From Pisaster brevispinus (taxonomy: Eukaryota; Echinodermata; Asteroidea; Forcipulatida; Asteriidae), in contig JAMKCF010000012.1 in the NCBI GenBank assembly GCA_023634235.1, positions 2,773,001-2,837,000 on the forward strand: a DNA stretch of 64,000 nt, written 5' to 3'. Both the position numbers and the translations under genes were made by a program. The number at the start of each line of letters is the position of its first letter. The first letter of the stretch is position 1. Below are positions 1 to 10,240 of the stretch, one piece after another. The notes beneath the pieces were generated by a model. It did not search any database and was not told the DNA's origin. It was given only the letters and a program-made list of their open reading frames with translations.

Positions 1-803
1 GGCAGCTGGAGAGTGATTTCATGGACATGCAGGTCAAGTTGACCACCAGGGAACGTGAGGTGTTCCAGATGAAGCGTGAACTTGCCTTGCTTCAGGAGAA
101 AAGTGAAAGTGATGTAGGTAATCTGAAAGGGCGCGTCAAGGAGCAGGAGAAGGAGCAGCAGGGCTTCCAAGAGAGGCTGCGCCAGAGGGAGACAGAAATA
201 GGTTTCCTGATGGACAAAATGAAATCACGGGATTCCCAAATAGTATCGCTGAAGGAAGAGCTGGAAAAGTCAAGTCGCCCTCAGGTGAATGTTCAAAGCT
301 TTCAAGAGGCCCAGAAGAGGGCGCTGGAGCTGGAGAAAGAGACGACCACTCTGAAGAACGAGCGAGCTGAATTGATGGCACAGGTAGAGGACTTAAAGGA
401 TGAAAGTGCAATGTACAAAAGTAAACTTGACAAGATAAGTCTAGGAGTCAGAAGCTTGAGCACCAGTCAGCTGAACTTGTTGAACCTCTCGGAAGGTAAA
501 GCAGCGGGGCCAGGCTTCGACGGTAACAAGGGGCCCTCGAGGTCTCCCGTTGATGAGAGACTAAAGCATGAGGTGCAGACACTGAAAGAGGACCTCGCAG
601 GGACCAGAAAGAAGCTGCAGGCACACGAAGCTAAGATGGCCCACGAGCGACGCGTCTGGCAGGAGGAGAAAGAGAAGGTGATCAAGTACCAGAAGCAGCT
701 GCAGCTGAACTACGTTCAGATGTGTCGGCGAAATCGCAGCTTGGAGAGTGACCTGCAACAGCTCACGTTGGAGCTGGAACACAAAGAAATTAGCCATTGC
801 TGA
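1..803 (+). CDS. LZTS/N4BP3-like coiled-coil protein, last coding exon (partial)
   Basis: The frame is open from base 3 of the window to a TGA at 801-803; the ATG at 21 is only the first methionine in view, so the true start and earlier exons lie outside. About 265 residues are visible. They are almost entirely charged heptad sequence (many E, K, Q, R, with L spacing), interrupted by a short Gly/Pro/Ser loop near residues 153-180 counted from the Met at 21. The C-terminal block containing EEKEKVIKYQKQLQ and NYVQMCRRNRSLE resembles the conserved end of the LZTS (leucine zipper putative tumour suppressor, Fez1 domain) and N4BP3 proteins, which are cytoplasmic or synaptic scaffolds. Assignment rests on this tail and the coiled-coil character. 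I cannot tell LZTS1, 2, 3 or N4BP3 apart, and another long coiled-coil protein remains possible. Confidence 0.72.
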   Translation, partial: QLESDFMDMQVKLTTREREVFQMKRELALLQEKSESDVGNLKGRVKEQEKEQQGFQERLRQRETEIGFLMDKMKSRDSQIVSLKEELEKSSRPQVNVQSFQEAQKRALELEKETTTLKNERAELMAQVEDLKDESAMYKSKLDKISLGVRSLSTSQLNLLNLSEGKAAGPGFDGNKGPSRSPVDERLKHEVQTLKEDLAGTRKKLQAHEAKMAHERRVWQEEKEKVIKYQKQLQLNYVQMCRRNRSLESDLQQLTLELEHKEISHC

Positions 804-2381
804 AACAAATATTATAGCAAAGTAATTATCTTTTGATTGTTTTTTTTTAATGTAAATAGTCCCAGTACAAACGATATTACTGGAATGTATCTGAAACGGA
901 TTTTGATTAAACTTTTTCCTGAATATAAGAGATACTTTACAGACAAATGAAAAATATCTTTCGAAAGATTTCATATCTTTCTTCGTAAGAAAAGTATTCA
1001 AAACTTCTGAATTTTGGGGTTACCTTTGTGGAAATCCATGTGCTGGGTCCTAAAGGTAAAGCTGAGCTTGGGGACAACTTTCACTGTAAATTCTTCTCAG
1101 TTTGTGACCTCCAATGATGTAACATTTAGTAATAGGGTTGGTCTTTATAAATTGCCCACCGAAACTGACATCTCAGGTTTTGTTGCTGACATAACAAGAA
1201 GCATCAGTTTTCCTAAACGATAGTTTTAAAAAGTCATAGTTCAAGGCAGGGTATACTTTTGGTAATTGTCAAAGACCAGTATCCTCACTAGGTGTATCCC
1301 AACATAATAATATGAAATAACAAACCTGCAAAAATGTTAGCTCAATTGGTCATCGAAGAAAATATTGAAAGAAAAAAACACCCTTGTTGCATAGAATGGT
1401 GTGCTTTCAGATTCCTGAGAAGGGCTTCATGCCTTGAACATTTCTCAGATTCAACTTCTTTGGTGAAAAATAATCTCTTTTTTTAATCCTACATTACTTC
1501 AAAGGGTGTCGATTCTAACAATGTTTTTTAATATCAACAGCTCTTCAGTGCTTCTTACCAAGTTAGTTTGTATTGTAATTAATTTTTGGAGTAATTACCC
1601 TCCCATTAAATCTTTGGTTATTTGAACAATCAAAGTATTTTTCCCGAGTCCAGGTTGAAACCAGGGACTAGCTGTTTAACTATAGAAGTTTGCTTGTTCC
1701 CTGTAAACGTTAACTAAGCAGATAAATTAGTTAAGCTCTTTAACCCTACTTTTAGTATAAGCAGTTTTTTAAAATGAGGCCCTGCATTTTCAGGGGTGAA
1801 CGTTCTGTGTGATGTCACAAAAAAAAAGGGGGGGTAAAGAAAATGTCTTTCAGCCGGATTTTCATCTTGGTATAGATTGGAGAGAAAGGACTCGTGGTAA
1901 GATCTACATGGCAGTCAGAATCTGTTTTAAGGGCCATTCAGAAAAGTTAATCTTTAAAAATATTGGAGCTACCCACCACCCCAAATTTAGATTTGCTAAA
2001 TGCTGACTGAATTGATCTATACATCCTCTACACTGAAGAAAAAAGTCATGCCTGAAATGAAGCAGATGTTCTTGGTAAATGCTCTCGGAACTCTTGAGAT
2101 TTCAATGGTGTTCCCTGGTGTCAAGCATGTAGTTTATATGACGTTGTTGTTGAACCAGAAGAGGGTTTCTGCCTCCCGATTACTTGCCATACCAGGTTGA
2201 CTGTTGACAGAATGCTGGCACTTCAGCAGACAATCTAGAGTAGACCACTGGGTATTTTTGATGTCTTTAAATGTTTCCCTGTTATTTTTATTGGAAGCTG
2301 ACTTTTGAGTTTCAGTTATTTCTTTTGACCCATCCGCCAAAAAAGTCACCAAAAAAAAAGATGATATTTGAAATAATAATT

Positions 2382-2525
2382 TGGGGTTGGACAAAGAAAA
2401 ATTTACTAAAACATGACTTTAACCTGCAACCTCCAGATTAGCATGCGGGTACTCTAGCAATTGATCTTTATTGTCTTAATGTTGGCGGCCGTCTCCCTAT
2501 TCTGTCAATGTCTTTGTTTGAAACA
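2382..2525 (-). mobile_element. tRNA-derived SINE, degraded copy (family A)
   Basis: Read on the minus strand it has the family A order: a 5' part with TTGACAGAATAGGGAGAC, a decayed tRNA-like head with a GGTTGCAGGTT B box, and a tail ending CTTTGTCCAACCCC. The A box is badly eroded. The same module occurs at 5.1, 21.2, 50.0-50.2 and 57.2 kb. Confidence 0.65.
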
Positions 2526-2700
2526 CTGACTGTTCTGAATGGCCTTTTACCTTTTGGATATCCGAAACAAAGGCTTTACTTTGCTTTTATGTAAATTCCC
2601 AAAGTTGAGCTGGAATCTTTGTTTATAGTCATGCTCTCCTCAAAGCTACAAACCCTCTCAGTGTTCTACTTTGGTCTGGGTTAGTGGATCCCTACTGTGT

Positions 2701-2706
2701 AATAAA
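2701..2706 (+). terminator. AATAAA polyadenylation signal candidate
   Basis: Exact AATAAA on the coding strand of the upstream LZTS-like exon. It is the first perfect hexamer I noticed after the stop; use in vivo is inferred. Confidence 0.4.
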
Positions 2707-3303
2707 ACGAAAAACATCAGGACCCTGGAAATATCATCTGGTTGAAGGTAAACAATGCAGCCTTTGATAAGTTGTTATCGCATGGAGGGTATTGTAAAAG
2801 TAGGCTAGCCTGATCTGAGTGACATGTATGGTTTGTACATTGTATATAACATATTTTATTGTAGTGCAGAAGTGTGTTTATGTGACGTCATTTTATATTG
2901 AAATCATTTTCCAGAGACTGAAAATAGTCTCATCTAATTTGAAATTCACTGTTGTCTCAATAATCATACAGTGAAAAGTATTCTTAAATTCTGTCAAAAT
3001 TATTAACTCCACAAATTAGTGTTAACTGTGGACAAGTTTGCGAAGAACAGAAAAGTGTTCTTTGTAGACTAGGCCTGAATACACCATGGAAACGACTGGT
3101 CTCAAACTTCAGTAAACACCACTTTCTGCTCAGCTGCTCTTTGAAATTTTGTTTGGTTTCTCTCTCTGTCTGTGGGTTATAGTTTAATTCATGATGAGTT
3201 TAGTTTCTGACAATGGTGTCTCGAACACCAGACAAACTGTTTTCCCCTTTTTAAAAAAGGGAGTGAGCTGTGATCAGAATTGAATAGATGTTATAATTGC
3301 ATC

Positions 3304-3324
3304 GGGGGGGGGGGGGGGGGGGGG
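3304..3324. repeat. G homopolymer, about 21 nt
   Basis: Unbroken run of G flanked by ordinary A/T-rich sequence. Its length is probably polymorphic and may be affected by sequencing error. Confidence 0.9.
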
Positions 3325-3469
3325 TAATTTAACAATAGAGTATTGTTTTGGTTTTTTCCTGTACTGATGTTAGGTAAACACTGTGCACTCTGTGCTTCCC
3401 AAATCCTGATGTGAAAAGGAAAAACAAGTTTTCAGAATATATAAATGCCTGTTTTTGAAAAACATCGGT

Positions 3470-3930
3470 TAACATGGTTAAACGTCAAATTCAGTTTTGG
3501 GTTGCACTCATTTTCCAATAGATAGAGTCCTCATGAAGTTAGGGGGAAAACAATTCAAGTCTCCAACCTCATGTTAAACTAGTGTGAAATGTCACTTTAA
3601 TTGAGCGAAATTTGATACATGACATCATCGGACACTCAAAACAAATGGGTCTGTAGGCCTACATTCCAAAGAGGAAAATTTGCACAAATCTCAAGGTCAA
3701 ATTCAATGCTGTTTTTATTGAATATCATCAAAATTCAGGAATGAACTGAAAGTTCTCTTGCACTTGAACGGTATCAAAGATAGTGGGATTTTGTACATGT
3801 TTAACCTGCGGTTTTTAGAGACTTGTAACTTTTCCACTCTTTTCATGAGCACTCTATCTAATGCAAAATGAGTGGGTCACAAAACTGAATTGTTTACCTT
3901 GGAGCCTCTCTTTAAAACTCCATGACAATT
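3470..3930. repeat. Fold-back repeat, AGTTTTG/CAAAACT family
   Basis: The left part (about 3475-3600: GTCAAATTCAGTTTTGGG then an AGAGTCCTCATGAAGT stretch) is repeated in reverse near 3830-3920 (TTTCATGAGCACTCT then CACAAAACTGAATTG). The right half matches 56370-56610 in the same orientation, and the left half matches 40195-40345 and 46085-46195. The element is therefore a dispersed family with inverted ends; no coding capacity is visible. Confidence 0.55.
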
Positions 3931-5039
3931 TTCATGGTGAAGTGGAATACATAGTTTAAGGGGTCTTTCTGACGGGAAAAACCATAAAGGCAAATGGATT
4001 GCACTGCGATTATGAAAAGCTTTGTCCAATGGTGTTGTGGTTGGTTTGACCCCAAGGCTTCGAGGATTGGACTACCTGCCCCAAGAACTTGTGGTTAATC
4101 CACTTTATTTACTCTTAGATACAAGATACTGAGTTTGGCTCCCATTAACATAGCATGGAAGTGTTAGATTGCCCAACTTCAAACAGAGCTTTGATTGTTT
4201 TCTGTCTAGGAGGACAGTGGCTCAGGTTTCACAACTACTGGAAAACTTCCCACGCTCTCAGCAAAGTGGCCGCACTCAGTCCTTTCTCTATGACTCAAGT
4301 AAAGTGGTTTTGTTACAAATAAGAAAACTGAAGTTCCAGTCAAGACTGTTTTGATAAACTCGTAAACATTTCTGATGGGAGACAAATGGAAGATCTCATT
4401 CTGCTCGGGTGGGAAAACTATGTGTTCATTTGGTTTGTGTTTAAGAAGGGGTGTGTCTCTTTGCTAAAGCTATTCAGTTGACATTATTTCTACCAATTGT
4501 TCAAGCATTTTTATTTAAGTTAGATTAGATGTAACCCTCCGAATAAGTTGGAACAAAATTAATAGAGACTTTACAGAGGTCAGAGGTTCAAATCTTGTTA
4601 GATCAACATTTACAAAGGTTTTTACAGATTCTTGATTTAGGGCCCATTATTTATATAGTGGTAAGCAAATTTTTGTTCTGACTAAGGCGGAAAAATGTAT
4701 TTCATAAATGATTTGACGCTATGTGTACATGTTCACAATAGATTGGAATTGCTGTATCACTAATCTGCTTACAAGAACTGACGACAAGTTAGAATGCTTT
4801 TGCTTTGCTTATTGTCAGCAGCGATTATGGAATAGAAATTCTGCTTAAGGGCACTTAGGAGAAATTGTCTGCTTACAGGCTTTATAGAAATTGGCCCCAA
4901 TCCATGAGGCTTTGTTCCTTGTTTGTTTGTTGTGTATGCTCAGTATTCACTATTTTTCAGTGGTTTAAAGATAAAAGTCTTTACTATCACCAATTATCCC
5001 TTGTGGTTTATTACTTGATATTTTAAATAACAGGTGCAT

Positions 5040-5188
5040 CCCCCGGGCAAAGATATTGACAAAAAAGGGCGATTGCCAACTTGTCATTAGGTCTAGATAG
5101 CTCAATTGGTAGAGCGCCGGCATATTAGTCTGGAGGTTGCTGGTTCAAGTCCCACTCTCGCCCATTTCTTGTTTGTACACCCAAAATT
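5040..5188 (+). mobile_element. tRNA-derived SINE (family A)
   Basis: The head has a good A box (TAGCTCAATTGGTAGAGC) and B box (GGTTCAAGTCC) of RNA polymerase III promoters, preceded by GGGCAAAGATATTGACAAAA and followed by a short tail like TTCTTGTTTGTACACCC. The acceptor stem does not pair and no CCA or terminator context fits a functional tRNA, so this is a SINE head and not a tRNA gene. Confidence 0.75.
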
Positions 5189-6707
5189 AATTATTACTTG
5201 TGTAAGGTATTTTTTCTGCATGAGTTATTATCTGTAAGCTCAAAATGTGATCAACTCAGTTGGAAATAATGACCGTGGTCGTTAGGTCCTCCATTTTTGT
5301 TCTTTCATCAACTCCACATGACAACTCATCATGTAGGGTAGCACTACTGTAGTATTTATAGTCTGCACCACTTTATTTATACTCACTTATTTGTATTTAA
5401 TACTTCATTCATATTTACTGCGGACAATTTAGGCAACCTATTGGTAGAACGGTGGTCACAAGACCATGTTTACATGACTGTAAGAGACATAGCTGGAGCT
5501 GTTTAAGACCGGTTGGCTGAAGGGCATTCGACCCTGCAAGGTTTTAAACTGCTGTTTAAGACCTCGCTGCCACTCTTTTATTTCCTTAGTAATACAGTCT
5601 AGATTGTTTTATCACAGATTTAGGGTGTAGTTGTGGGTTAGGTAGTGGGTAGGACTTAGTGGGGTAGTTTCTTATTTATTAAAGGTGTGAGTGGTCCAGG
5701 AGTTAAAGGCCTTGCTTGCCTACTGCTCCTGCTAAGGCTCTGTCAGTTATTTTCAAAAATGGCGCTTTTGGTTTAAGGCTTCGAACAGGCAGATGGAGTC
5801 AAAGCCAAGGCTGAAGCTAGGGTTTCCAACAAGGGCTATGGATTTAGCGGCTGGTCCTTTGCTTATGATATAAGTGATATAGACGGGCTTTGGGTGTACC
5901 ACCAGTCATTGGAGTGGTATTGCTGTCAATGGCCCTTTTACGAAACCACAGTTTTGGCTTTAAGTTCAGGCTCTGTCAGTAAGTTTAAAATGTATACTTT
6001 CCTTATTGGGGAACCGTGCCTCAGCCTAGCCGAGGTTTATAAAATGGCCGGTAGTTCATGTAGTCAACTATTGAGGTCAAAGTTTAATCATTGTTAGAAA
6101 GAAACTTCTCCTGAGCCATAAAAGCTTCAGAGTGTTTTTACCACAAACCTGAGCCCCATCAGTCATCAGTGATTAAAGTGATTCATGAGGGAATACTTAA
6201 ACTCAGACAGGGCTAAACATGGAGACAGTTTGCCCACCGAGTTCTTCATCATATAAACACAGTTAGTTAGATACAGTTTTTCCTTTTTTCAAAATTACAC
6301 CAGAACAGGCCTCGATGGTTCCAGTAGACTAATCTTAGATTTTACCTTTCTCTATTTAAAAAAAAACCCACTTTTTTCCTTGTGGTCTTCAGGACCAGAT
6401 GTAAACATGAAAACACTTTTTTGTATTACTAATCCCTATTCCTTGCATGCAACTCAGCGGGACTTAACCTTGCTCTGACCCTAGAGGGTAAAGGCCCCCA
6501 TCTTGTGTTCTTTCACCAACTCTGCACGACAACTCACTGGTGTAGAGTTAGCTATGAATAGATCTGTTTAATCCTAGAATCAAATCCTCCCAAATGAGGT
6601 TATTAGGTAGGATTTAGTGCCCTGGTAACACCCCCCCCCCCTCTTCACTGGTAGTATAGTTATGATGTTGCCATATGAATGTCTTCAGTCTAGGGCCCAA
6701 TTTCATG

Positions 6708-6870
6708 GAGTTGTTTTTAGCAAAAGATTTTAAGCAAAAGTTAGCGGGAAACCAGTCACAAACAGTAAATGCAGAACAGTATTTTGACTGGTTACCTTAT
6801 TCCAGTAGGTAGAAATGTTTAGTGCTTAGCATTTGTTTGTACCTAAGCAGCTCTAAGAAATTTGACTCTG
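6708..6870. repeat. Relic of CCAATTTCAT/GCTTA inverted-repeat family
   Basis: Begins GGGCCCAATTTCATGGAG, carries several AAGCAAAA/TTAGC motifs and a GTTACC...GGTAAC style centre, and ends with AAGCAGCTCTAAGAAATTTG, an eroded inverse of the start. The best preserved copy is at 18.46-18.70 kb. Confidence 0.6.
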
Positions 6871-7845
6871 TTGGTAGGTGTAATGTATTGGAGACGGACA
6901 TGCAGTGTAACAATTGTTCAGTGCACTTCTGGCTCCAACATGCCATTGCTACTTACCAAGAGGATTGTTCATGATGCAAACTTTACAGCCAGTGGTTTTT
7001 TTTTAGGTTTTTTTTTTTTTTTTTTTTTTTAACTTTTAAGGTTGAGCAGATGAAGGGGTACCTAGATTAGATTAGTTGTCAGAAATAGAGAAACATTTCA
7101 TATCTCAGCTCCGAAATATTGTGAATCAACTCAGTTTTTATTTTAACAACTCACATGCACTCAAGATTTTTTTGAAATATTTATGTTGTAATTTTTTTAG
7201 TGTGTATATGTGACACACTCAACAGTTTTTTCATGATATTCTTTTTCCTCTAAACTTGCATCGCCCAGTGTTTTGCTGAAATACACCCACAAATATGTTA
7301 AGCACTGTGTACTCGGTACTTTTCCCGAGTCCACTCATTTGGGATTGGAAAGAAATGGGATTTCTTGTCCACATAAGTCCTATTGTCTAAGGTTATATTT
7401 ACTTTTTACTTTTGTACATTTACAGCATTGAGGTTTATTTATACACTATTCAACTCAAATTTTTATATATTTTTTTATTAGGTATTTGGGGTAGTTTGTT
7501 TGGAGGGGTTTCGGGTTTGTTTGTTTGTCTGTTTGTCTGTCTCGTTAAGCCTCATGGATGTAGTAACTGCTTGAAGAGGAGACCAATTCTCTGACCTCTG
7601 TATGTTAGCAATCCATCAATAATATTTGAAGTCTTTTATGCTTTATGACATTTTATTGAAACTGCATGGACACTCTACATGAATTAACTGTTAACTGCTT
7701 CAAGCAAAGAGTACTTGTCTGGCCTTGCTAGATTTCAATCTATTAATAGCGATGTCTGTTTTGTGTAATAACATTTTATGGGAAATATTGGGATATCTTT
7801 GAAACTGTATTGATGCAATACAGTCCACTGCTTGCCCATGAGCGA

Positions 7846-8030
7846 AATTCATAATTTCATAGAGCTGCTTAAGCACGAAAAGTACTAAGCAAAAAACAAT
7901 TTTGCTTACCAAAATAGGGTTAACAGCCAAAATACAATTTCACTTGAAAGACTGACCTCCGGCTCAGTTTTTTTAAATTTGTTAAGCAATTTTAGTTGTT
8001 AAATGTATCTCAATGAAATTGGGCACAGGA
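7846..8030. repeat. Relic of CCAATTTCAT/GCTTA inverted-repeat family
   Basis: Starts AATTTCATAGAGCTGCTTAAGC and ends near ATCTCAATGAAATTGGGC, the inverse of the family's start. Internal AAGCAA/TTGCTTA words are typical of the family. Confidence 0.6.
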
Positions 8031-8324
8031 GCAGTGTAGGTAGTCTGTCTACTTACACTACCCACATAAGCCAACATCTAAGAGCCACATAGCCACATCT
8101 GCTAAGCATGGAAATGTATTACCTGCCAAAACACCAACTTACTATAAAAATAGAGCTACAAGCACAAAAAGTAGCTAAGCATAGTAGTATTGTGCTTTCC
8201 AGATTACAGTTACTAGCCAAAATTCTGTGTCACATGTATCATCTGTGGCTGTTTTGGGGCAATTTTTTTGCTTAGCTGAGAAATTGTATGTGAAGGTTGA
8301 TTTGGGACAACTACTGGCCAGAGT

Positions 8325-8522
8325 CCAATTTCATAGAGTTTCTTAAGCAGAAAATATTGCTTAAAAATTTCCCCTTGGCAAAAATGAGCAGGATACCAGT
8401 CTTAGATGATACATGTCTTAGATGTGGCATGGTATTGTGGCTAGGAACTGTATTCTGGTAAGGATATGCTACTGTGCTTAGATAATTTTTGTGCTTGGAT
8501 AGCTCTGTGAAAATGGGCCTTG
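8325..8522. repeat. Relic of CCAATTTCAT/GCTTA inverted-repeat family
   Basis: Starts GTCCAATTTCATAGAGTT and ends GATAGCTCTGTGAAAATGGG, with the internal GGATACCAGTC word shared with the 9.2 kb copy (GGTATCC on the other strand). Confidence 0.6.
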
Positions 8523-9209
8523 ACCAGAGAGAGACCAGATTTCGTTATATGAAAGAATTGAGTGAATTATTTACTTTTTACTTTTCGGTTGAGCTCTTGA
8601 AATTAATGTTGGGATATTGAAGTAAAAAGTGAAATTGTGTATTGAAATCATCACTGTAAAGACAGCATATATTGGACAGCTTCTTAACTTGGACAGCTAG
8701 TTATTTTTCTTTCTTTATCGGACCAATTTGTTTAAACTTGCATGATTTCGTTTTGATATTAATGTAAAATTCTCTGTACTATAGTCAGATATGTTTGTTT
8801 TTTTCTTATTTAATAATAATGGTTGCTTTTATGTAAACCTTACATAAGCTGAGGCTGAGTGAAATGTAGTTCAACCCAGTCAATGGTAGAACATCTGTCA
8901 TGTGCTGGTGAGTTTCCCTCACTAAAATTTGATTGTGATGTGAAGAGAATTACTTGCTGGTTTGAAAACAAAATGCACTTATCTGCATATGTTTGTAAGT
9001 TGTTCAGACTGATTGGATTTCAAGGTAATTATACAAGATTAGTCGAGCTGACAAAATATTTGCATACAGAGTTCATGTTTTGTGTGATCAACCATATTCA
9101 TGAAATAACAAACCTGTGAAAATTTGGGCATAATCTATTGTGTGAGTCTGGAGAAAATAGTGAAAAACCATGCACAATTGTGCCTTAATGTTGGTTCTTA
9201 CAACGTAAA

Positions 9210-9392
9210 TCGGGGCCAAATTTCAAAGAGCCGCTTAAACACAAAACGATTATGCATACCAGATTAAGGTTATCAGCAAAAATGCCATGCCACACGTACC
9301 ATTTGTGACTGGTATCCTGCTAATGTTTGCTCGTCACAAATTTGTTGAGCACTATTTTCGGCTTTAAGCAGCTCTATGAAATTGTACCCAGT
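9210..9392. repeat. Relic of CCAATTTCAT/GCTTA inverted-repeat family
   Basis: Starts GGGGCCAAATTTCAAAGAGC and ends AAGCAGCTCTATGAAATTG; internal GTGACTGGTATCCTGC word as in sister copies. No coding capacity. Confidence 0.6.
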
Positions 9393-9825
9393 TGTTGCGT
9401 TTTTTCAGGTTTTCAGATACAGGTTTTCTCGATTATGACTTCATTTCAGAGGGAAATATTTCACAGACTAAAATTGAACGAGGATGGTTTTGTTATCCTT
9501 ACCAATCCTGTATAATTGCCTTTATCACTATATCAAAACTATGTCAATAGTTCTTCCATTTTTCGACACTCCTTCCAGAAGAGTTTTACCCACGGTTGTA
9601 CCTGCAAGTTTTACTAGTAAGATTATATTACCTTGTGATTTTTTTGTCTTTTGTACATTTTCAAATACTTTTATTAAATTTGTCAGTTATTATTATCAAT
9701 TGTATGTACTTTTGTATTGTATGAAGCTTGCAAACCAAAAAGACCGTATATCCTCTCACCCTACTCTCTATTGTATAAAGACGTTTCTATTTTGAAACGG
9801 TGCTAGTGTATTCTTTTTTATGGTT

Positions 9826-9831
9826 AATAAA
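9826..9831 (+). terminator. AATAAA immediately before a hairpin
   Basis: Exact AATAAA in TGGTTAATAAACAAATC, five bases before a 17-bp stem hairpin. If the LZTS-like transcript runs this far, it could be a distal polyadenylation signal; no transcript evidence is available. Confidence 0.25.
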
Positions 9832-9880
9832 CAAATCATTACGAAAACTTGCTTTGAGCAAGTTTTCGTAATGAATTGTT
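9830..9880. repeat. Perfect palindrome (hairpin) with 17-bp arms
   Basis: CATTACGAAAACTTGC at 9837-9852 is exactly complementary to GCAAGTTTTCGTAATG at 9858-9873, loop TTTGA. One more pair (9836/9874) and, past a single mismatch, about five further pairs extend the stem. Confidence 0.9.
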
Positions 9881-10240
9881 TTTTCTCAGATATGGTTCTT
9901 TTGAGGAACATTACACAACATATAAAAATTTCTCCGCAAACTAGGTAATATTTTGCTTTGATTATATAATTTAAAAACAAAGTAGAAGGACAAAGCTTTC
10001 TGGTGGTATTGGAAGCTAAGGGGATTTATTATTAAAAATGTGTTGAAGGTTTGAAACAAAAAAGAAGACTTTTTGTGCATTTTTTTTATGAGTCCTGTAA
10101 TCTTTGGTGTATGAGTTGCCTTGTATAAAATATTTTTGCATTAAGTGATCATTTCCCCAGACTTCTTGGATGTTCAACTTAGTAACAGTTCACCTCACAC
10201 ATAAGGGAACAGACTACTAAAAATGCAGTGTCTCCTAAAA

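Larger units (their letters stand above)
804..2720 (+). other. Probable 3' UTR of the LZTS-like gene
   Basis: No convincing coding signal follows the stop. The sequence is A/T rich and contains ATTAAA near 906 and a canonical AATAAA at 2701-2706, which would give a 3' UTR of about 1.9 kb. It includes an old copy of the CATGCATG-family repeat (about 1320-1610) and an antisense tRNA-derived SINE relic (2382-2525). Small open frames here have no recognisable product. Confidence 0.45.
2720..10240. other. Intergenic, repeat-rich A/T-rich DNA
   Basis: I see no exon here. The stretch holds a G homopolymer, a fold-back element (3.47-3.93 kb), one tRNA SINE (5.04 kb), a string of relics of the CCAATTTCAT...GCTTA inverted-repeat family (6.7, 7.85, 8.3, 9.2 kb), short T and C homopolymers, and a perfect hairpin at 9.84 kb. 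Small open frames look like chance. Confidence 0.5.

Noticed and set aside
561..1001. Minus-strand ORF of 146 codons
   Set aside because: Overlaps the coiled-coil exon and its 3' UTR in antisense; no family resemblance.
5091..5165. Functional tRNA genes (also at 14.8, 21.2, 29.2, 31.5, 50.2, 57.25 and 57.9 kb)
   Set aside because: A and B boxes are good, but acceptor stems do not pair properly, and each is followed by a shared SINE body or tail.
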